Positions 46,283 through 53,955 of a stretch of 64,000 bases of DNA are shown one piece after another (position 1 is the stretch's first letter; each line of letters opens with the position of its first letter). The stretch spans positions 310,001 to 374,000 of the forward strand of contig NZ_JAJSAP010000005.1 in NCBI RefSeq assembly GCF_021729035.1, in the 5' to 3' direction. The DNA is from Microbulbifer sediminum. GTDB taxonomy: Bacteria; Pseudomonadota; Gammaproteobacteria; Pseudomonadales; Cellvibrionaceae. The notes under the pieces were generated by a model. That model made no database searches, had not been told where the DNA came from, and worked only from the letters and a program-made list of their open reading frames with translations. The translations under genes were made by a program, and so were the position numbers.

Positions 46283-47826
46283 TACTCAACTCCCCGGTCG
46301 CTGGCAATCACGGACTTGGGCTTGACGTCCGGCACCACTTGACTGAGAGGCTCCGCCATACCGCGCTCATTGATCACCTCCACGTGATGGCGGCGCAACT
46401 GCCGCGGTTCCGGCACCCCGCACGAGTGGGCGATATAGCCCACCTCATAGGCCATGTTGCGTGCGTAGTTATAGACTCTTTCCGCCTTGTCTATCGGATC
46501 CAGGCCCTGCTGCAGGTCCGGGTTGTGCGTGGTTACACCCGTGGGGCAGGTGTTCTTGTTGCATTGCATTGCCTGGATACATCCCAACGAAAACATAAAG
46601 CCTCGCCCGCAGTTGACGAAATCCGCACCCATCGCCAGTGCCCAGGCCACCATTGAAGGGGTCAGCAATTTGCCGGCACAGATTACCTTGATACGCTTGC
46701 ACAAACCGTACTGGTCCAGCAGGTCCACCACCAGCGGCAGGCTGCGGTTCAGGGGCAACCCCACATAGTCCATCAGGCTTTGCGGCGCCGCCCCACTGCC
46801 ACCATCCGCACTGTCGATAGTGATAAAGTCCGGCGCACTCTCCAGGCCGCGCCGCTGTATCGCCTCGCACATCTGGTGCAACCAGTCACTGGAACCGATC
46901 ACGCACTTGAACCCGGTGGGTTTGCCGCTGACCTCGCGAATATGCACGATCATGTCCAGCAGGCCGTCGACATCGCCGAATTCCGGATGCGCATTGGGAC
47001 TGATGGAATCTTCCCCCGCGGGAATGCCACGGATACGCGCGATCTCCGGGGTGACCTTGATCCCGGGCAGAATGCCCCCCTTGCCCGGCTTGGCGCCCTG
47101 GGACAACTTCAGCTCGAACATGCGCACCTGCTCGTGCGCGGCCACGGCAGCGAGCTTTTCGTCGGACAGTCGCCCGTCCTGGTCGCGCACTCCGTATTTT
47201 GCTGTACCGATCTGGAAGACCACATCGCATCCACCTGCGAGATGCTGTGGTGCCAGGCCACCCTCCCCAGTGTTGAGCCAGATCCCGGCCCTGGCCGCCC
47301 CGTGGGACAATGCCGTCACCGCAGGTACCGACAGCGCCCCAAAGCTCATCCCGGAAATATTGAAAAAAGAGCTGGTGGTATAGGGCTGGGCGGCATAGCC
47401 CTCCCCCACCGTTACCGGGGTTGGGGGCACAGCGTCTTTCTCCAGGGTGGGGAAAGGGTGGTTCAGGAACAGGACGTCCCCGGGCTGGTTGAGCGGCCGG
47501 GTAGAACCGAACGCCAGGGTGGAATCCACATTCTTGGCCGCCCGGTAGACCCAGCTGCGCTGGGCCCGGTTGAAAGGTAGTTCTTCCCGGTCCAGGGCAA
47601 AGAAGTATTGGCGGAAGAATTCGCCCAGGTGCTCAAACTTGTAGCGAAGGTGCCCGATGACCGGATAGTTACGCCGTATGGCGTGCTTGGTCTGGCTGAT
47701 ATCGGACAGGTATACATAGATGATGTAAAGCACCAGGACCACTAGTGCGAACGCAAACAGCAGTGCAAACACCTGTAACACCTGCACCACAAAGGCGCGA
47801 ATGGTATCTACCACGTCTAAATCCAT
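46282..47826 (-). CDS. Membrane-anchored FMN-binding glutamate synthase-family protein
   Basis: This 514-residue protein has one N-terminal membrane helix (VLQVFALLFAFALVVLVLYIIYV, about 14-37). A glutamate-synthase-like FMN barrel (about 110-500) shows FNISGMSFGALSVPAVTALS, LNTGEGGLAPQHLAGG, ELKLSQGAKPGKGGILPG, ITIDSADGGSGAAPQSLMDY and CNKNTCPTGVTTHNPDLQ. It has the central and synthase parts only, without the amidotransferase or beta subunit, as in the widespread GltB2-like family of unknown reaction. I chose ATG 47826 (GGAAG upstream); the open frame to 48237 lies opposite the next gene. Confidence 0.83.
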   Translation of the reverse strand: MDLDVVDTIRAFVVQVLQVFALLFAFALVVLVLYIIYVYLSDISQTKHAIRRNYPVIGHLRYKFEHLGEFFRQYFFALDREELPFNRAQRSWVYRAAKNVDSTLAFGSTRPLNQPGDVLFLNHPFPTLEKDAVPPTPVTVGEGYAAQPYTTSSFFNISGMSFGALSVPAVTALSHGAARAGIWLNTGEGGLAPQHLAGGCDVVFQIGTAKYGVRDQDGRLSDEKLAAVAAHEQVRMFELKLSQGAKPGKGGILPGIKVTPEIARIRGIPAGEDSISPNAHPEFGDVDGLLDMIVHIREVSGKPTGFKCVIGSSDWLHQMCEAIQRRGLESAPDFITIDSADGGSGAAPQSLMDYVGLPLNRSLPLVVDLLDQYGLCKRIKVICAGKLLTPSMVAWALAMGADFVNCGRGFMFSLGCIQAMQCNKNTCPTGVTTHNPDLQQGLDPIDKAERVYNYARNMAYEVGYIAHSCGVPEPRQLRRHHVEVINERGMAEPLSQVVPDVKPKSVIASDRGVE

Positions 47827-47916
47827 AAACTGCTTCCGGTTGCGATAGGGGAATGTCAGGGTTTCATTGTATGCCCTGCCGGTCACACTTGCATGTACCC
47901 AGCCCGCCACAATAAA

Positions 47917-47932
47917 CTGTATGTATATACAG
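47917..47932. promoter_or_regulatory. LexA (SOS) box upstream of the radical SAM gene
   Basis: CTGTATGTATATACAG matches the CTGT-N8-ACAG LexA consensus perfectly, with alternating TA in the core. It lies 23 bases before the start codon and overlaps or abuts a likely -10 (TAAACT 18 bases after TTGCAT at 47889). Confidence 0.88.
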
Positions 47933-47955
47933 TTACCGGGAAGTAAACCTCCAAG

Positions 47956-49050
47956 ATGGCGAACGAAGATCCCTTCAGCCCGCTGCAGGTACATACCGGT
48001 CGCGGCGTGGCCAGCAACCTGGCCGGCCGCTTCGTCCACCATGTCAGCACGCGCGAGAGTGATGGCTGGGAGACCGATATTGAGTCTCTCGAGCGCCTGG
48101 TCACCGAGACCATCGAAGAAAAAGCGAAGTCCATTATTGCCACCAACAATTCGCCGGACCTGCCCTTCAGCCAGTCGATCAACCCCTACCGCGGCTGCGA
48201 GCATGGCTGTGTCTACTGCTATGCGCGGCCAGCCCATGCATATGTCGACCTCTCACCGGGACTCGATTTCGAAAGCCGCCTGTTCTTCAAGGCCAATGCC
48301 GCCGCATTGCTGGAGCAGACCCTGCGCAAACCCGGTTACCAGTGCTCTCCGATTGCATTGGGCTCCAATACCGACCCGTACCAACCGCTGGAAAAGCAGA
48401 AGCGCATTACCCGCCAGCTGCTGGAGGTAATGCAGCGCTTTCGGCAACCCGTGACCATTGTCACCAAGGGCCAGCTGGTCCTGCGCGACCTGCCATTACT
48501 GGCGGAAATGGCACAGGACAACCTCTGCCAGGTCGCCATCAGCGTAACCACCCTGGACAGGGACCTGAAACGCCGGCTGGAGCCCCGCACAGCCGGGCCG
48601 GCTGCACGCCTGCGTACCCTGGAGGCACTGTCGGCTGCCGGAATTCCCACCGCGGTAATGGCCGCACCGATAATACCGGCACTGAACGACAGCGAATTGG
48701 AGGCAATCCTGGAGGCTTCCGCTGATGCCGGGGCCTCGCAGGCAGCCTATATCCTGCTGCGCCTGCCCCACGAAGTGGCGCCGCTGTTTCGCCAGTGGCT
48801 GGAAGTGCACTACGCTGAGCGCGCCGCGCACGTGATGAGTATTGTGCAGCAGAGTCGAGGCGGGCGGGATTACCAGAGCGATTTCTCCCAGCGTCAGACG
48901 GGTACCGGGGTCTTCGCACAGCTGTTGCAACAACGGTTTCGCGTGGCTATCAGGAAGTTGGGGCTAAACCGGCGCAAGCTGAAACTGGACTGCAGCCGCT
49001 TCCAGCCGCCGGCCGCACCCGGGGACCAGGGGGACCTGTTCAGTCTCTAG
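47956..49050 (+). CDS. PA0069-type radical SAM protein
   Basis: This is a 364-residue radical SAM enzyme. The 4Fe-4S/SAM motif is CEHGCVYC (Cys 81, 85, 88) after QSINPYRG. SAM-barrel strands continue through IALGSNTDPYQPLEKQKRIT and VTIVTKGQLVLRDL. The family (PA0069) is related to the SPL/Rv2578c group; its reaction is unknown. A LexA box directly upstream implies DNA-damage induction, and I recall PA0069 being in the P. aeruginosa LexA regulon. A DNA-repair function is therefore plausible but unproven. The ATG has only a weak ribosome site. Confidence 0.88.
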   Translation: MANEDPFSPLQVHTGRGVASNLAGRFVHHVSTRESDGWETDIESLERLVTETIEEKAKSIIATNNSPDLPFSQSINPYRGCEHGCVYCYARPAHAYVDLSPGLDFESRLFFKANAAALLEQTLRKPGYQCSPIALGSNTDPYQPLEKQKRITRQLLEVMQRFRQPVTIVTKGQLVLRDLPLLAEMAQDNLCQVAISVTTLDRDLKRRLEPRTAGPAARLRTLEALSAAGIPTAVMAAPIIPALNDSELEAILEASADAGASQAAYILLRLPHEVAPLFRQWLEVHYAERAAHVMSIVQQSRGGRDYQSDFSQRQTGTGVFAQLLQQRFRVAIRKLGLNRRKLKLDCSRFQPPAAPGDQGDLFSL

Positions 49051-49121
49051 GCGGGCAGAGGATCTCAGAGAATGGGTACAGGGGGCGGGCAGCCCGGCGG
49101 GCGCCGCGACCGCCATGAAAG

Positions 49122-49145
49122 AAAAAGGCGATGCAATGCATCGCC
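49122..49145 (-). terminator. Terminator downstream of norB
   Basis: On the minus strand GGCGATGC / GCATCGCC pair around ATT and are followed by five T. It lies about 56 bases after the norB stop. A second hairpin without T tract is at 49160-49180. Confidence 0.8.
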
Positions 49146-49201
49146 CTGGTTCAGTGAGCCCGGGGAGCCAGGCTCCCCGGTTAGGATTGAGGGGGACCGC
49201 G

Positions 49202-51571
49202 CTAGCGCGTCTCGCCGCTGTCAGCCAATTGACCGGCTGTCATCTCGGCGCCGGCGCTGAATCCCGGTGTGGTCTCTCCCGCATATTCCGGAAAGCCCCC
49301 GCGGCCGGCGACCGCCCTGTCGCCGGAAATCGTGCTGTCAGTGGCCAGCAGTCCCTTGACCACCTGCCAGGCCACCGCCAGCGCGCCGAGAATAAACACC
49401 ACGTCGCCGACGGTGCGCACCCAGCGCAGGGTCTGCAGCAGGCCGCCCTGCATAAAACCCTCGCTGCGCGCATACCAGAGTCCCTCGGAGGCGCTGGCGA
49501 CGAACTGGATGATGCCGACCGGCAGCAGGCTGGTGAACAGCATGAGCACCAGGCCCCCGTTCAGCCACCAGAAGGCGGTTTTCATCAGCTTCTCGTCAAA
49601 CACCAGTGACGGGCGGATATAGCGCAATACCAGCAGGGTGAAGCCGAGCGCGAGGAAACCGTAGACCCCGAACAGCGCCGCATGGGCGTGGGTGGCCGTG
49701 GTATTCAGGCCCTGCACGTAGTAAAGCGCGATCGGCGGGTTGATGGAGAAGCCCAGCACGCCGGCACCCAGCATGTTCCAGAACGCGACGGCGACGAAGA
49801 ACATCAGCGGCCACTTCAGCTGCTGCATCCAGGGCGCGCGGCTCCTGAGGCTGTAATGCTCCCAGGCTTCGTAGCCCAGCACGATCAGCGGTACCACCTC
49901 GAGCGCGCTGAAAGTCGCGCCTACCGCCATCACCGGGGTGGTGGTTCCGGAGAAGTAGAGATGGTGGAAGGTGCCCGGTATGCCACCCAGCATGAACAGC
50001 GACGCCGAGCCCAGTGCAGCAACAGTAGCCAGGCGCCTGGACACCAGCCCCATGCTGCAGAAGATGAACGCCAGCGCCGCGGTGGCAAAGACCTCGAAGA
50101 AGCCCTCTACCCACAGGTGCACGATCCACCAGCGCCAGTACTCCATGATGGAGATGTGGGTCTTCTCGCCGTAGAAGAAGCCGGCACCGTAGAACAGGCC
50201 GATGGCTACCACCGACGCCGTCAGCAGGGCGAGCAGGTGCTTGTCACCCGGCTGGCGCAGCGCCGGCACGATGGCGCGCAGCATCAGCACCAGCCAGAAG
50301 GCCACGCCGGTGAACTTGCCGATCTGCCACAGGCGGCCAAGGTCCACGTACTCGTAGCCCTGGTGTCCCAGCCAGAAACTCCACTCGGGCGGCATCACCT
50401 GGGCGATGGCCAGGTAGTTGCCGATAAACGAGCCCGCGACCACCGCCACCAGGGCCCAGAACAGGATGTCGACACCAAGCTTCTGGTATTTCGGGTCGCG
50501 CCCGCCATTGATGATCGGCGCCAGGAACAGGCCCGCCGCGAGAAAGCCGGTGGCGATCCAGAACAGCGCCGACTGGATGTGCCAGGTACGCACCAGGCTA
50601 TAGGGGAACCACTTCGATGTATCTATCCCATAGAAGCCCTGCCCCTCTACCGTGTAGTGGGCAGTAAAGCCGCCCAGGAAAACCTGGAAAGTGAACAGGG
50701 CCACCACGATAAACAGGTATTTGCCCAGTGCCCGTTGCGAAGGCGTGAGGGCGAAGCTGGTGAGGGGATCGGTGGCGGGCGCCACGGGATCCTCCTCGTC
50801 CTTGCTGCGGGCAAAAGACCAGGCCCATACCAGGCCGCCGATGCCGGCGATCAGCAGCACCACGCTGACAATTGACCAGACGATATTTTCCGCGGTCGGC
50901 ACATTGTCGATCAGCGGCTCGTGGGGCCAGTTGTTGGTATAGGTGGCCCCACCCGGGGTCCGCTCGGTCGCCGCGGCCCACGCCGTCCAGAAGAAAAACT
51001 CGGTCAGCCGCTCGCGGCGCTCGGCATTCGGCAGGGTCGCCTCCTTCATGGCGTAACTGCTGCGCGTCTGCCGCAGTTCCGGCGCATCGCCGAACAGGCG
51101 GTGGTAGTACCCCGCAGTGGCGCGGATGGCTTCTAGCCGCCTTTCGGAGAGCACCAGCTCGCCAGTCTGCGGGTCGAAGCTGTTGCTGCGGTAGGCCCGC
51201 TTCAGCGCATACTGCAGGGCATTCTGCTGCGCGCCGTCCAGCTCATCGTAAGGCTTGCCGTAATTCTCCCGCGCGGCCAGGTCGAGCCAGTTCACCAGCT
51301 CCCGGTGCAGCCAGTCGGCAGTCCAGTCCGGCGCCTGGTAGGCGCCGTGGCCCCAGACCGAGCCCAGCTGCATTCCCCCCACCGACTGCCACGCCGACTG
51401 GCCGTCGAGGATGCTCTCCCGGGTCATCATTACCGTGCCCTCTGCGGACACCACCTGGTCCGGGATCGGCGGCGCGGCACGGTAAACCTCCTTGCCGACA
51501 TAACCCAGGATGCCGAATGTCACTGCCAGGATCGCAATCAGCGTCCACCACAGCTGGTAGTACTTCTTCAT
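49202..51571 (-). CDS. norB: Quinol-dependent nitric oxide reductase (qNor)
   Basis: This 789-residue single-subunit enzyme reduces NO to N2O with quinol electrons. It has an N-terminal membrane helix and a periplasmic cytochrome-c-like domain without haem motif (about 40-220, e.g. SILDGQSAWQSVGGMQLGSV). A 12-helix haem-copper-oxidase-like core follows, with RTWHIQSALFWIATGF, EYWRWWIVHLWVEGFFEVFA, GIPGTFHHLYFSGTTTPVMA and TTATHAHAALFGVYGF supplying haem and FeB ligands. Absence of norC fits qNor. ATG 51571 has AGGGGGAAATC upstream. It lies 17 bases after ytfE and has no denitrification neighbours, so its role is NO detoxification. Confidence 0.94.
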   Translation of the reverse strand: MKKYYQLWWTLIAILAVTFGILGYVGKEVYRAAPPIPDQVVSAEGTVMMTRESILDGQSAWQSVGGMQLGSVWGHGAYQAPDWTADWLHRELVNWLDLAARENYGKPYDELDGAQQNALQYALKRAYRSNSFDPQTGELVLSERRLEAIRATAGYYHRLFGDAPELRQTRSSYAMKEATLPNAERRERLTEFFFWTAWAAATERTPGGATYTNNWPHEPLIDNVPTAENIVWSIVSVVLLIAGIGGLVWAWSFARSKDEEDPVAPATDPLTSFALTPSQRALGKYLFIVVALFTFQVFLGGFTAHYTVEGQGFYGIDTSKWFPYSLVRTWHIQSALFWIATGFLAAGLFLAPIINGGRDPKYQKLGVDILFWALVAVVAGSFIGNYLAIAQVMPPEWSFWLGHQGYEYVDLGRLWQIGKFTGVAFWLVLMLRAIVPALRQPGDKHLLALLTASVVAIGLFYGAGFFYGEKTHISIMEYWRWWIVHLWVEGFFEVFATAALAFIFCSMGLVSRRLATVAALGSASLFMLGGIPGTFHHLYFSGTTTPVMAVGATFSALEVVPLIVLGYEAWEHYSLRSRAPWMQQLKWPLMFFVAVAFWNMLGAGVLGFSINPPIALYYVQGLNTTATHAHAALFGVYGFLALGFTLLVLRYIRPSLVFDEKLMKTAFWWLNGGLVLMLFTSLLPVGIIQFVASASEGLWYARSEGFMQGGLLQTLRWVRTVGDVVFILGALAVAWQVVKGLLATDSTISGDRAVAGRGGFPEYAGETTPGFSAGAEMTAGQLADSGETR

Positions 51572-51588
51572 GATTTCCCCCTGAGCCC

Positions 51589-52269
51589 TCAGCTTGCGCG
51601 CGGGCTTGTGCTTTGTACGTTGCGTGCAAACAGGATGTCGTTTTCCAGCCGGATATGCTCCTGCAGGTCGGCCCTGAAGGACTCCAGCCCCCGGTAGAGA
51701 GTGCGCCAGGTATTGCATGCGCCCGCCGGCGCCGTGATGCCATCAGTCAGGCGGTCGATGCCCTCGATAGCCGCCGCATGTTCGTCGTGCTCGTGCAGCA
51801 TCACCTGGATCGGGCCGGCGGCCATGGCACCCTGCCCCCGGGCCAGCATCGGGAACAGGATCTGCTCCTCCTTCGCCATGTGCTGTTCCAGCTCCTGGGA
51901 CACCTTCTGCAGGTGCGCCGCCAGTCCCCGCGGACACTGTGGTTTGTCGCCATGGACCGTCTCCACCCGATCGGCGAGCCGCCGCAGCTCGGCCAGCTGC
52001 TCGCGGTGCACCCGGTGAAATCGTTCGAGCAGGTGGTTGATCAGTTCCGCATCGCTGGCCTGTCCCCAGTCCCGGGTTTCTTCCTGCCGGCTCGCCAGGC
52101 GGGACAACTCGGCGAGGATCGCGTCCGCGTCCAGCCCCTCCGCCATAATTGCCTGGCCCAGCGGCCTGTCCCCCCCGCAGCAGAAACTCAGCCCCCGCCG
52201 GTTAAACACGGCACTGGCACCGGGAATGTCCCGGGCCAGCTGCTCCAGTGGCACGTCAAGAAAGTTCAT
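51589..52269 (-). CDS. ytfE: Iron-sulfur cluster repair di-iron protein (RIC)
   Basis: This is a 226-residue protein of the YtfE/DnrN/ScdA family, which repairs Fe-S clusters damaged by NO or oxidants. The N-terminal DUF542 part has AVFNRRGLSFCCGGDRPLGQA with adjacent cysteines C30/C31. The hemerythrin-like part supplies ligands in HRVHREQ, HMAKEEQILFPML, HEHDEHAAA and EHIRLENDILF. ATG 52269 follows GGGAGACTC. It heads the ytfE-norB transcript from a promoter with an NsrR-type operator. Confidence 0.94.
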   Translation of the reverse strand: MNFLDVPLEQLARDIPGASAVFNRRGLSFCCGGDRPLGQAIMAEGLDADAILAELSRLASRQEETRDWGQASDAELINHLLERFHRVHREQLAELRRLADRVETVHGDKPQCPRGLAAHLQKVSQELEQHMAKEEQILFPMLARGQGAMAAGPIQVMLHEHDEHAAAIEGIDRLTDGITAPAGACNTWRTLYRGLESFRADLQEHIRLENDILFARNVQSTSPRAS

Positions 52270-52324
52270 CAGAGTCTCCCATTACCCATTAACTCTTTTT
52301 GGAAGGTGCGGGGGTCACCCCGCA

Positions 52325-52347
52325 AAGAAGCATTTGAAATGCATCTT
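52325..52347. promoter_or_regulatory. NsrR-type operator 1 (ytfE side)
   Basis: AAGAAGCATTT, one base, then AAATGCATCTT: an 11-1-11 dyad that differs from the enterobacterial NsrR consensus at one position in one arm. It sits at the expected start site of the ytfE transcript, so binding should block initiation. Confidence 0.87.
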
Positions 52348-52355
52348 TATGGCGG

Positions 52356-52384
52356 ATTGTAGTCACCACCCCATAAGATGTAAA
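52356..52384 (-). promoter_or_regulatory. Promoter of ytfE-norB
   Basis: On the minus strand TTTACA (52384-52379) and TACAAT (52361-52356) are 17 bases apart, each one or two positions from the sigma-70 consensus. The -35 lies within operator 2 and operator 1 begins nine bases past the -10. Confidence 0.75.
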
Positions 52385-52397
52385 CTATATGCATCTT
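52375..52397. promoter_or_regulatory. NsrR-type operator 2 (nsrR side)
   Basis: AAGATGTAAAC, one base, then ATATGCATCTT: an 11-1-11 arrangement with one arm near consensus and one degenerate inner arm. It begins exactly 50 bases after operator 1 and lies 18 bases before the DUF454 start codon. It also covers the -35 of the ytfE promoter. Confidence 0.75.
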
Positions 52398-52414
52398 ATG
52401 AATCGAGTGACCGC

Positions 52415-52840
52415 ATGACTTCTACCTTGGTGAGTTACCGGGAAAGGGGGGTGCGCAAGAGCACCTACCTGCTCTGTGCCTGGCTCTGCCTGGCACTTGC
52501 AGCAGCCGGGGCCTTCCTGCCGCTGCTGCCGACGACACCGTTCCTGCTGTGCTGTGTGTGGCTCAGCGTCAAGGCGGATTCCGGCCTGGCCCACTGGCTC
52601 GTGAATCACCGTCGCTTCGGACCGCCTATCCGTCGCTGGCAGAGCGAGCGGACACTCGCGCGCTCCAGCAAGTGGCTGGCCACTTCGATGATCACGGCAA
52701 ACTGGCTGCTGCTGTGGGTTCTGGACGCCAGCCTGCCCCTGCTGGCGGCACTTGCCGCCGGTTTTTGCGTGGCGCTGGTAATGATCTGGCGCATTCCCAC
52801 CACCCGGCCGGGCGCCGGAACCCCAGAGAATGAAGCATGA
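52415..52840 (+). CDS. DUF454 (YbaN-like) membrane protein
   Basis: This is a 141-residue inner-membrane protein with three or four hydrophobic segments. The family start STYLLCAWLCLALAAAGAFLPLLPTTPFLLCC is present in two parts, with HRRFGPPIRRW in the loop and a C-terminal pair (ITANWLLLWVLDASLPLL and ALAAGFCVALVMIW). The function of DUF454 is unknown; the family often accompanies haem or NO-stress genes. Its stop overlaps the nsrR start (ATGA), so it is cotranscribed with the regulator. ATG 52415 is chosen because the frame before it lies inside ytfE. Confidence 0.85.
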   Translation: MTSTLVSYRERGVRKSTYLLCAWLCLALAAAGAFLPLLPTTPFLLCCVWLSVKADSGLAHWLVNHRRFGPPIRRWQSERTLARSSKWLATSMITANWLLLWVLDASLPLLAALAAGFCVALVMIWRIPTTRPGAGTPENEA

Positions 52841-53292
52841 ACATCACCCGCTACACCGACTATTCGCTGCGCATCCTGATTTACCTGGCAGTGCACAGGG
52901 AGGGCCTGTGTACCATCTCGGAAATCGCCGACAGCTACGGGATCTCCAAGAATCATCTGATGAAAATCGTCCAGGAGTTGAACGCCAGGGGCTACATCCA
53001 GGCGGTGCGCGGCAAGAACGGCGGCCTGCGGCTCAACCTGGAGCCGGCGGCGATCAATATCGGCAAGCTGGTGCGCGAGACCGAGGACGAAAGCCGGATG
53101 GTGGAATGTTTCGGCAGCAATAACCAGTGCGTGATCACACCAGCTTGCCAGCTCAAGGTAATTCTCGGCCGGGCACTTGAGAGCTTTTTCGCTACGCTCG
53201 AGGAATACACCCTGGAAGACCTGGTGGGCGGTGGGCAAAGGCCAGTGCTGGCGGAGCTGTTGGATATCAAGGACGCCGCGAGGAATCGGTAG
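52837..53292 (+). CDS. nsrR: Nitric-oxide-sensing transcriptional repressor NsrR (Rrf2 family)
   Basis: This 151-residue regulator has an Rrf2 winged helix (MNITRYTDYSLRILIYLAVH, ISEIADSYGISKNHLMKIVQ, GYIQAVRGKNGGL). Three cluster cysteines are C91, C98 and C104 in VECFGSNNQCVITPAC. The 6-5 spacing of cysteines is two residues longer in the first interval than in E. coli NsrR and resembles that of Neisseria. NsrR binds an NO-sensitive Fe-S cluster and represses NO-defence genes. Two matching operators lie upstream, so it is autoregulated and controls ytfE-norB. Confidence 0.93.
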   Translation: MNITRYTDYSLRILIYLAVHREGLCTISEIADSYGISKNHLMKIVQELNARGYIQAVRGKNGGLRLNLEPAAINIGKLVRETEDESRMVECFGSNNQCVITPACQLKVILGRALESFFATLEEYTLEDLVGGGQRPVLAELLDIKDAARNR

Positions 53293-53595
53293 CGCCACCA
53301 GCATGACGGAAAAACGCCGCGGGAGCTACGGAAACTCTTCCTGCAAGTTCACGCCACAGGCCGCTCAGCGGGCATACGTGCTACGTTGAATTCGCGAGCG
53401 TAAATGGAGAGAAGACAGGGTGCGGCGCCGGGTAGCAGAGTAAAGAGAAGGGAAAGGGAAAAAAGCGGCCCCGATCACTGCAGGCATGGGGTGGGAACCT
53501 GCAGAGAATTAACCGGGGCCAAAGGGGTTACAGGGAAATCCAGGATGAAAATCTAAATAACCACTGCGCGAAAACTGGTTGAAAACTGCCGCGGT
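53293..53595. other. Gene-free stretch after nsrR, containing a minus-strand terminator
   Basis: No protein-like frame is visible. The only structure is a nested hairpin (53458-53520) oriented for the minus strand. Purine-rich GAGAAGGGAAAGGGAAAA precedes it on the plus strand. Confidence 0.5.
53458..53520 (-). terminator. Nested hairpin terminator for a minus-strand transcript
   Basis: An outer stem GGCCCCG (53467-53473) / CGGGGCC (53514-53520) encloses an inner stem CTGCAGG (53478-53484) / CCTGCAG (53498-53504). On the minus strand six T follow two bases after the outer stem. It implies a transcript covering the small ORFs at 53596-53955. Confidence 0.65.
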
Positions 53596-53736
53596 CTACC
53601 TCCACTGGCTCATCTCGTAGCCAAAACCTTCCGGCTCAGACACTGCCGGCCCGGTAAAGGCCAGCGCCGTAAGGAAGGCGATGAAGGTCGTAAACAAAGC
53701 TCGCTTGCACGTCGCAAAAAAAACTCGCTTGCACAT
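53596..53736 (-). CDS. Possible 46-residue exported peptide
   Basis: This frame begins MCKRVFFATCKRALFTTF, has a hydrophobic core (FIAFLTALAFTG), then PAVSEPEGFGYEMSQWR. That is a signal-peptide layout with possible cleavage after AVS, leaving about 13 residues, or a small anchored protein. GAGG lies nine bases before the ATG. The bases TGCAAGCGAG are repeated, giving CKR twice. I recognise no family. A terminator 76 bases downstream and a second small ORF 54 bases upstream support a real minus-strand transcript. Confidence 0.45.
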   Translation of the reverse strand: MCKRVFFATCKRALFTTFIAFLTALAFTGPAVSEPEGFGYEMSQWR

Positions 53737-53790
53737 AGTCGTGTCCTCACCGTCAGGCCGGGTCGCTGTCCGGTCGCGGGTAAATCTGTG

Positions 53791-53955
53791 TCAGCGCCCC
53801 GACACTAAACCCCGGGGCTGGTCGTCCGCCGGGCAACGCTTGTTGCCCGAATAGCTGGCGGAGATTCTGTGTAGGCTCGCATCCACCACGAAGGCCCGCA
53901 GCCCGGCTGCCGGTAACCGCATCCATTCACCGGCGGTCTTTTTCAATCTACTCAT
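53791..53955 (-). CDS. Possible 54-residue small protein
   Basis: This frame starts MSRLKKTAGEWMRLPAAGLR with GGAG eight bases before the ATG at 53955; it stays open to 54024. It has a basic, amphipathic N terminus, a short hydrophobic patch (AFVVDA) and a polar end with one cysteine. No family is recognised. It lies directly upstream of the 46-residue ORF on the same strand. Confidence 0.35.
   Translation of the reverse strand: MSRLKKTAGEWMRLPAAGLRAFVVDASLHRISASYSGNKRCPADDQPRGLVSGR

Noticed and set aside
47827..48237. N-terminal extension of the glutamate-synthase-domain protein
   Set aside because: It lies opposite the LexA box and the radical SAM gene start, has no family match, and ATG 47826 has a good ribosome site.
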